Positions 1 to 5,087 of a DNA stretch of 5,087 nucleotides are shown here, in pieces. The position numbers were made by a program, and so were the translations under genes. Numbering within the stretch: position 1 is the stretch's first letter; every line of letters begins with the position of its first letter. The stretch is from Solirubrobacterales bacterium (GTDB lineage Bacteria > Actinomycetota > Thermoleophilia > Solirubrobacterales > Solirubrobacteraceae): contig JAFMRN010000196.1 of assembly GCA_017354065.1 (NCBI GenBank), positions 1 through 5,087 on the forward strand. The letters run 5' to 3'. The notes beneath the pieces were generated by a model that worked only from the letters and a program-made list of their open reading frames with translations, did not search any database and was not told where the DNA came from.

Positions 1-2652
1 CGGCGCGTTGAAGTCGGCCGCGTCCAGCGCGTTGTGGACCACGGTGCCGACGGCCGGTCCGGCTGCCATGCCTGCCAGGGGCAGGTCGGCGCCGGCGACC
101 GTCTCGGGCGTATCCGGCTCATCGTCGAGCTGTGGCTGCTCGGGCTCGGAGCCGATCCGTGCCTCGTGCGCGGCCACCGTCAGGGCCGAGTAGGAGGTCC
201 GCCGCCAGCGCAGATCGAGCGTGCGCGTGAACTGGGCGGTCTGGAGCTCGGCCGGTTTGTTGAGTGGCGGCGCCCAGCGGGCGGGTGAGATCAGGTCGGG
301 ACGGGCCCACTCGACCGCAACCGCGTCCGGGTCGCTGCTGCGCTCTGCCACGGCCTCCAGCGCCTTGACCGTGTCCGCGTCGGATTGGGTTCTGCTCGAG
401 CGCTGGTCACCACCCCAGGTGGCGATCTCGCCGTCCTGATCGCGCGCGAACAGGAGCCGGTTCAGGGGGGAGTTGACGGCATCCCAGGTGCCGGCCCAGT
501 GGACCACCGCGCGGTGGCGCGCGCGGGTCAGCGCCACGTACGCGAGACGCAGGTCCTCACCGCGCTCCTCGGCGACATAGCGCTTGTGGTTGGCGTCGTA
601 GCCGCGGCCCTCAAGCGATACATCGACACCGCGGGTGCCGCCCTCGTCGTGGAAGTAGACGGGCTTCTTCTCGCGTGAATCGATGCGGCCGGTGTCCCAC
701 AGGTAGGGGCAGTAGACGACGGGCCACTCCAGGCCCTTGCTGCGGTGGATCGTCAGCACCTGCACCGCGGCCGCGTCGGAGTCGAGCCGGCGGGTGCGCT
801 CATCCCCGTGCGCTCCCTCGGCTCTGGCGGCGGCTATGCGTTTGCGCAGCCAGCCGGTCAGTGCGGAGAGCCCGAACTGCTCCTCGACGCACGCCCGGTG
901 CAGCAGCTCGGCGACGTGCTCCAGGTCTGTCACCAGCCGCTCACCGTCGAGCTGGGCGAGCAGCCGGCCGGCGACCTGACAGTCGGCCAGCAGCGTCTGG
1001 GTCATCGTTGCGACCCCCGAGCCGCTGAACAGCCGCGCCCAGCGATGCAGGTCCCGGTGGAGGCCTTCGAGCTCGGTCTGGCCGGCGGCCGACAGCGTCT
1101 CGGCGCTCCAGCCGAGCAGCGGGGTCAGCGCAGCGGTGCGGGCGCGCAGCGCAGAGGCGGGGCGTTCCAGCGCCTCCAGGACCGTCAGCCAGTGCTGGGC
1201 GGCCGGGGTATCCATCACGCTGCCGGCGCCCGCGATCACGACCGGAACCCCGGCGGCTTCAAGCTGCTCGCGGACGGCGCTGGCGTTCGAGTGCTTGGGC
1301 ACCAGCACGGCGATGTCCCCGGGGGTCAGCGGTTCGGGCTGGGCGTCTTTGCTGGTGTCCTTGCGCGGGATCTGGGCATCCGAGCTCAGCAGCGCGACGA
1401 TGTCCGCCGCCACGTCTTGGGCGACCGCGGCACGCGCGGCGGGGGACTGCGCCGCCCCTGTGCCCGTCTGTGCCACCTGGGTCCGATCGAGCACGCGGAA
1501 GCGCAGCGCGGCCGGCTCCGGTGCCCCTTGTAGGCGTGAGCCCTTGTGCTCCTGGGCGGGGGATACCTGCCGGTAGGCGATCTCCCGATGGCCTAGCCGG
1601 GCGTTGGCGAACAGGGCGTCGAAGCCGGCCAGCAGGCGTCCGTCAGAGCGGTAGTTGGTCGGCAGCGTCGCGCTTGATGACGCGGTTCGCGCTGCGTTCA
1701 GATAGGCGAAAACGTCGGCGCCGCGGAAGGCGTAGATCGCCTGCTTGGGGTCGGCTATCAGCACCAGGCGGACCTCTGAGGCGCCGAAAGCGCGGGAGAC
1801 GATCTCCCATTGGACCGGGTCGGTGTCCTGGAACTCGTCGATCAGCACCACCTGGTACCGATTGCGCAGCTGCTTGAGCGCGGCGTCCCGGTCCGGGCTT
1901 TTGGTGAGCGTCTTGTACAGCGCGCTGACCAGATCGTCGTAGGTGATCAGCCCGAGTGCGCGTTTGCGGGCGCGCAGTTCCTGGCGGACCGCGTGGGCCA
2001 GGCGCAGGCGCATCGCCGGGGCGGCGCCGTCGGGCTCCTTCAGGGGATGGAGCACCGCATCCTGATACCTGTCGGCCGCCTCCGCGACCAGGCCGGCCTG
2101 GGCGCGATCGAGCAGAGGGGTGCCCGGTTGTTTCCAGAAGCGACGCACGTACAGGTCGTCGACCACCTGGGAGCGGAGGTCGTCGACGTGCTCGATCAGC
2201 TGCACGCCGGGTTCGAGCTCCCCGTGCGTGCCGAGCTCGATCAGCATCTCATGGCAGAAGCTGTGGGTGGTGGCGATCGTGGCGCTGTCGAAGCTCGACA
2301 GCGCGGTGGTCAACCGGTCACGGTGCTGTCGGACGGCGTCGGCGCTGCCGGCGGCGAGCAGCACATCGACAGGGTCGGCGGACTCGCTGGTGGGGGCCGG
2401 CGTGCCGGCCAGCACGGAGTTCAGGAGCCGCTCGGATCGCAGCAGCCGCTCACGGATCCGCTCGCGCAGCTCACCGGTCGCCATGCGCGTGAAGGTGACC
2501 GCCAGCATTCGCTCCAGCGGCACGCCCTCAGCGACGAAGCGCGTGGTCAGTGCGGCGATGGTGTAGGTCTTGCCGGTCCCGGCGCTGGCTTCCAGGACGG
2601 TGACACCGGCCGGCAGATCTGCGTCTAGGACGAAGCGGTCGGGAGTGCTCAT
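1..2652 (-). CDS. recB: RecBCD enzyme subunit RecB (exodeoxyribonuclease V beta), 3' end missing
   Basis: RecB is the 3'-to-5' SF1A helicase and nuclease of RecBCD, which resects double-strand breaks in the cytoplasm for RecA loading. The frame is open from ATG 2652 to position 1: 884 residues, no stop. Visible motifs: Walker A ASAGTGKT at 22-29 (K28, equivalent to E. coli K29); motif Ia VTFTRMATGELRERI from 52; TIATTHSFCHEML at 125-137; ITYDDLV at 236-242; Walker B VVLIDEFQDTD at 268-278; motif III ADPKQAIYAFRGAD at 300-313; motif IV TLPTNYRSD at 329-337; GDIAVLVPKH at 445-454; motif V VLTIHRSKGLEWP at 632-644; motif VI LAYVALTRAR at 703-712 with likely arginine finger R710. WRRTSYSAL (816-824) precedes an acidic, proline-rich linker. 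GTVVHNAL (869-876) opens the nuclease domain; H873 matches catalytic H956 of E. coli. The two remaining catalytic aspartates and the stop lie off the window. The start follows recC with a 4-base overlap, implying one operon. All helicase motifs look intact. The identification is secure; activity is inferred from the family. Confidence 0.98.
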   Translation of the reverse strand, partial: MSTPDRFVLDADLPAGVTVLEASAGTGKTYTIAALTTRFVAEGVPLERMLAVTFTRMATGELRERIRERLLRSERLLNSVLAGTPAPTSESADPVDVLLAAGSADAVRQHRDRLTTALSSFDSATIATTHSFCHEMLIELGTHGELEPGVQLIEHVDDLRSQVVDDLYVRRFWKQPGTPLLDRAQAGLVAEAADRYQDAVLHPLKEPDGAAPAMRLRLAHAVRQELRARKRALGLITYDDLVSALYKTLTKSPDRDAALKQLRNRYQVVLIDEFQDTDPVQWEIVSRAFGASEVRLVLIADPKQAIYAFRGADVFAYLNAARTASSSATLPTNYRSDGRLLAGFDALFANARLGHREIAYRQVSPAQEHKGSRLQGAPEPAALRFRVLDRTQVAQTGTGAAQSPAARAAVAQDVAADIVALLSSDAQIPRKDTSKDAQPEPLTPGDIAVLVPKHSNASAVREQLEAAGVPVVIAGAGSVMDTPAAQHWLTVLEALERPASALRARTAALTPLLGWSAETLSAAGQTELEGLHRDLHRWARLFSGSGVATMTQTLLADCQVAGRLLAQLDGERLVTDLEHVAELLHRACVEEQFGLSALTGWLRKRIAAARAEGAHGDERTRRLDSDAAAVQVLTIHRSKGLEWPVVYCPYLWDTGRIDSREKKPVYFHDEGGTRGVDVSLEGRGYDANHKRYVAEERGEDLRLAYVALTRARHRAVVHWAGTWDAVNSPLNRLLFARDQDGEIATWGGDQRSSRTQSDADTVKALEAVAERSSDPDAVAVEWARPDLISPARWAPPLNKPAELQTAQFTRTLDLRWRRTSYSALTVAAHEARIGSEPEQPQLDDEPDTPETVAGADLPLAGMAAGPAVGTVVHNALDAADFNAP
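2386..2393 (+). other. Copy of the E. coli Chi octamer (GCTGGTGG), inside recB
   Basis: The eight bases GCTGGTGG are present exactly on the plus strand, antisense to recB codons for Pro-Thr-Ser. In E. coli this octamer switches RecBCD from degradation to RecA loading. Chi sequences differ between bacterial groups, so a working role here is not shown, and the string is built from common GC-rich codons. Confidence 0.2.
2649..2652 (-). promoter_or_regulatory. ATGA overlap of recC stop and recB start (translational coupling)
   Basis: On the minus strand the recC TGA (2651-2649) overlaps the recB ATG (2652-2650) in the four bases ATGA. The recB start is supported because the next codons read MSTPDRFVLDADLPAG and place the Walker A lysine at residue 28, against 29 in E. 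coli RecB. No good Shine-Dalgarno sits at normal spacing: the nearest purine-rich run, GGGAG, ends 14 bases before the ATG, and only a weak GAG lies closer. Re-initiation by ribosomes finishing recC is therefore the likely way recB is translated. This would keep the two subunits near equal amounts, as expected for a 1:1:1 RecBCD complex. The coupling is inferred from the layout. Confidence 0.85.
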
Positions 2653-5087
2653 GAGTACTCGATCCGCTCCCGTGCGCGCAGCGGCGTCCACAGCCGCGGC
2701 GCGTCTGCTTCCAGCTGCGCCATGGGCAGCTCGGGACCGAATACCAGCGCGTGTTCAGGCTCGGCGTCCTCGCGCTCCATGTAGAAGGAGTTCTTGCCGC
2801 GCGTGTAGCCGGACTTCCACTCGTTCAGTGCCGCCTGGACGCGGTCCTCGCCCTCCGCGTCGGCCCGGACCCAGGCCTCGGCGCTCTTGGCCGGGATCGC
2901 CAGCGGCCGGCACAGGCCCTCCGCGCGGAGGTCAACCAGAGCGGTCAGTTCACTGATCGCCGTCTTTGCCCGTGCTTCTGTGGAAGCGCCCAGGGACGAG
3001 ATCCGCGCCAGCGCGACCGTATTGGCCGGACCGCTGCCCTTGCCGATCGTGATCGCCTCCCAGGGTGTGTCTGGGTGGGCGGCCGACAGCGCCAGCAGGC
3101 GCACCCAGGCCGCGAGCCGGTGCCGGGGGTTCAGCCGCGCGAATGAGACCGACAACAGCACCCGGTCACGCACGCCTGACACGGTGCCGGTCACGCGCCG
3201 GCCGTCGGGCAGCTGAACGTTCGTCTCGAACGTTTGTTGGTCCCCGCCGCCGACCGCTTTCGCGCGGTCCGCAAGCGCCGCGACCACGCCTGAGGCCTGT
3301 TTGACTATCGGTCGTCCCAGCTCGCCCGGCGGCAGCGTTCCGCGGGCGATCTCAGCCTTGATCGCGCCGGCCCAGTCGACGCCGGCGAGTACGGCTTCCA
3401 GCAGCCGCTGGCCGACGCCGTAGCGTTCCAGGGCGTCGAACTCAACCGGCAGCTCGTCCTGGACCTCATCCTCCCAGCGAGCGACCGACACGCCGAGGCG
3501 CTGGCGCAGGAACGCGCGTGCGGGCCGTTCGACAAACCCGATCAGGTCCTCCAGGGCGATGCTCGCCTCCGGCGCCGGTGGGAGCAGCGGCTCGGGCAGG
3601 AACTTCTGCTCGGCGGGTGTGCGCTCCGCGTTCAGCAGCGCCTTGGCGCCGGTCAACGCCAGGGGGTCGAAGCTCCAGCTGCCGTCCGGGGTGAGGGCCC
3701 CGGCGCTGAAGTTCTTGGGGTCGAAGGGCTGGAGCGGGTGGCGCACGAGCACCTGCGTGCGCGCGTCGATAGCGGTCGCGTCGACGGCGTCCAGCAACTC
3801 ACCGATCGGTACCGCGGGCGGCAGGGGGGCGTTGGTCCGTTCGTCGTTGCCGCTGTAGGTGATGATCAGGGCGTCTTCGGCTGCCATCAGCGCGTCCAGC
3901 AGCAGCTGGCGGTCCTCGGCTCGCGGGTCACGATCGCCGACGTGGGGGTCCTCCATCAGTGCGTCATCACCGTCTTGGGGCGAGCGCCGCGGGTAGGCGT
4001 GATCGTCCATCCCCAGCAGGCAGATCACGCGATGGGGGATCGAGCGCATCGGATGCATGGTGCAGACGGTGAGCCGCCCCGACCGGAAGTTCGCGCGGGT
4101 CGGCCGGCCCGCCAGCGCATGGGTGAGCAGCGTGCGTACGTCAGCAAGTGTCAGCTCGACGTCACTCGCGAGCCCGGCGTCAGACAGGAGGTCGTCCAAC
4201 AATCGCCCGAGCTCGGCGCGCTGCCAAGCCTGCTCCGCTTGGGCGGCTGCCAGGGAGTCGACCGCGTCGCCCAACGCACCGATCCACTCTGCCAGCGGGG
4301 CCGGCGCGGTCAGCCGCGATACCGCCGCGTCAAGGCGGTCCACCAGCTCGGCCAGGCTGCCGGCGAGCTCGATATCGGAGCTGTCGATATCAGCCGCTCC
4401 CAGCGTGCCTCCGTACAGCTCGGTGCCCCCTGCGGGAAGTGCGGTAGCAAGCAGCAGACGGCTGAGGCCCTGGCGCCAGGTTCCGGCCGGGATGCCCTCA
4501 AGCTTCCAGCGGCTGCGGTGCTGGTCATCGATGCCCCAGTGGATCTGAGCGTCGTTAGCCCAGCCGCGGATCTGGGTCAGGTCATCATCACTGAAACCGA
4601 AGCGCAGGCGGACCGCGGTCATGTCGATCAGGTCCAGTACCTCTGACACGGTCAGACGTCCGCCGGCCAGCTCCATCAGCCGTGCCGCGACGGCCAGCAG
4701 CGGGTTGGTCTGGCGCGGGCTGCGGTCCGCCAGGGACAGCGGCAACAGCCCGTCCGCGAAGGTCGCCTGGATCAGCGGGGCGAACTCCTCGATGTCCGGG
4801 CACATCACGATCACGTCACGCGGCTCCAGGCTGGGGTCCGCCTGGAGGCGATGCAGAATCGCCTCGCGCAGAACCTCGACCTGGCGGGCGCGTCCGTGGC
4901 AGGCGTGGATGCGCAGCGACTGGTCGTCGGCGGCGGGCGTCATGCGCTCGTCTTCCGCGTCGTCTGTCAGCGGCGGCCCCGGTGGTTGGCGGTCGGCGCG
5001 GACGTCCCGCTGGATCGCGGCGAGCAGCGTATCCGCGGGATGCTTGGGGCTCTCTAGGGGGTGCGCAGGGGCGGGGGGCTCGCGGCT
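2649..5087 (-). CDS. recC: RecBCD enzyme subunit RecC (exodeoxyribonuclease V gamma), 5' end missing
   Basis: RecC is the non-catalytic scaffold of RecBCD: it splits the duplex, channels the strands to RecB and RecD, and in E. coli recognises Chi. The frame is open from 5087 to a TGA at 2651-2649, giving 812 visible residues. The ATG at 4943 is not the start: the 48 codons upstream are open and include LLAAIQRDVRADR, which resembles the segment that precedes the conserved IHACH block in RecC. Counting from 5087, landmarks are IHACHGRARQVEVL at about 60-73, DVIVMCPDI at 91-99, HWGIDD (about 4525-4542), and MRSIPHRVICLLGMDDHAYP (about 3988-4056), matching the E. coli MRSIPFKVVCLLGMND segment. 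The C-terminal third, from ALEDLIGFVERPARAFLRQR (about 3500-3560), corresponds to the catalytically dead nuclease-like domain. E. coli RecC has 1122 residues, so roughly 300 N-terminal residues are missing, including much of the Chi-reading surface. recB follows at once in the same operon. Confidence 0.97.
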   Translation of the reverse strand, partial: SREPPAPAHPLESPKHPADTLLAAIQRDVRADRQPPGPPLTDDAEDERMTPAADDQSLRIHACHGRARQVEVLREAILHRLQADPSLEPRDVIVMCPDIEEFAPLIQATFADGLLPLSLADRSPRQTNPLLAVAARLMELAGGRLTVSEVLDLIDMTAVRLRFGFSDDDLTQIRGWANDAQIHWGIDDQHRSRWKLEGIPAGTWRQGLSRLLLATALPAGGTELYGGTLGAADIDSSDIELAGSLAELVDRLDAAVSRLTAPAPLAEWIGALGDAVDSLAAAQAEQAWQRAELGRLLDDLLSDAGLASDVELTLADVRTLLTHALAGRPTRANFRSGRLTVCTMHPMRSIPHRVICLLGMDDHAYPRRSPQDGDDALMEDPHVGDRDPRAEDRQLLLDALMAAEDALIITYSGNDERTNAPLPPAVPIGELLDAVDATAIDARTQVLVRHPLQPFDPKNFSAGALTPDGSWSFDPLALTGAKALLNAERTPAEQKFLPEPLLPPAPEASIALEDLIGFVERPARAFLRQRLGVSVARWEDEVQDELPVEFDALERYGVGQRLLEAVLAGVDWAGAIKAEIARGTLPPGELGRPIVKQASGVVAALADRAKAVGGGDQQTFETNVQLPDGRRVTGTVSGVRDRVLLSVSFARLNPRHRLAAWVRLLALSAAHPDTPWEAITIGKGSGPANTVALARISSLGASTEARAKTAISELTALVDLRAEGLCRPLAIPAKSAEAWVRADAEGEDRVQAALNEWKSGYTRGKNSFYMEREDAEPEHALVFGPELPMAQLEADAPRLWTPLRARERIEYS
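4340..4347 (-). other. Copy of the E. coli Chi octamer (GCTGGTGG), inside recC
   Basis: The minus strand reads GCTGGTGG exactly, within recC codons for Glu-Leu-Val-Asp (GAG CTG GTG GAC). The Leu-Val codon pair CTG GTG is frequent in GC-rich genes, so chance is the simplest explanation. It points in the direction of transcription, opposite to the copy in recB. Confidence 0.2.

Noticed and set aside
745..1533. Plus-strand open frame of 262 codons opposite recB
   Set aside because: It is antisense to the motif IV-V region of recB. The low-complexity product, rich in Gln, Arg and Gly, is the mirror of common RecB codons, and no protein family is recognisable.
1810..2628. Plus-strand open frame of 272 codons opposite recB
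   Set aside because: It lies fully antisense to the Walker A to Walker B region of recB, which has unmistakable conserved motifs. Its product is Gln/Gly/Arg-rich with no recognisable domain, typical of the antisense shadow of a GC-rich gene.
2653..2660. Perfect 8-base palindrome GAGTACTC immediately before the recB ATG
   Set aside because: It encodes the last residues of RecC (Glu-Tyr-Ser), is only 8 bases long, and has no second copy or flanking symmetry to suggest a protein-binding site.
4369..4391. Direct repeat TCGATATC twice, 15 bases apart (4369-4376 and 4384-4391), each containing the palindrome GATATC
   Set aside because: It encodes the repetitive acidic stretch DIDSSDIE within recC, so codon repetition explains it. 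It is too short and inside a gene to be called an operator.
3738..4646. Plus-strand open frame of 302 codons opposite recC
   Set aside because: It is the longest antisense frame, but it covers the best conserved RecC segment and its composition is that of a reversed GC-rich coding sequence. No domain or clear ribosome binding site supports it.
1..5087. Search for a novel system, RNA genes, CRISPR repeats, insertion sequences or terminators
   Set aside because: Both minus-strand frames are uninterrupted and together cover every base. No repeat array, tRNA- or rRNA-like segment, transposase motif or terminator hairpin with a T-run was seen on either strand.

Overview
The window is coding from end to end and holds two genes of the RecBCD (exodeoxyribonuclease V) double-strand-break repair enzyme. 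Both are on the minus strand, so transcription runs from right to left. The right half is recC, whose 5' end lies beyond position 5087. The left half is recB, complete at its start (position 2652) and still open at position 1. They share a 4-base ATGA overlap at 2649-2652. I see no intergenic stretch, RNA gene, mobile element, CRISPR array or terminator.

The DNA is very GC-rich, with G/C-ending codons throughout. recB follows recC directly, without the ptrA protease gene that separates them in Escherichia coli. High GC plus a tight recC-recB order suggests an actinobacterium in the broad sense (Actinomycetota, possibly a Thermoleophilia-like lineage). That is inference from composition and layout; the sequence holds no taxonomic marker. 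recD would be expected just beyond the left edge, downstream of recB.

Function: RecB is the 3'-to-5' SF1A helicase motor and carries the only active nuclease domain. All its main helicase motifs are present, and the window stops just after the first nuclease catalytic residue (His873). RecC is the scaffold that splits the duplex and, in E. coli, reads Chi in the unwound 3' strand. Its visible 812 residues keep the family's landmark segments. Its N-terminal part, which contains many of the Chi-contacting residues known from E. coli, is off the window.

I found no evidence of a previously undescribed system. The long plus-strand open frames are GC-rich shadows of recB and recC. The most useful observations are the edge effects on both genes, the coupled start of recB, the compact size of RecB, and two chance-compatible copies of the E. 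coli Chi octamer.
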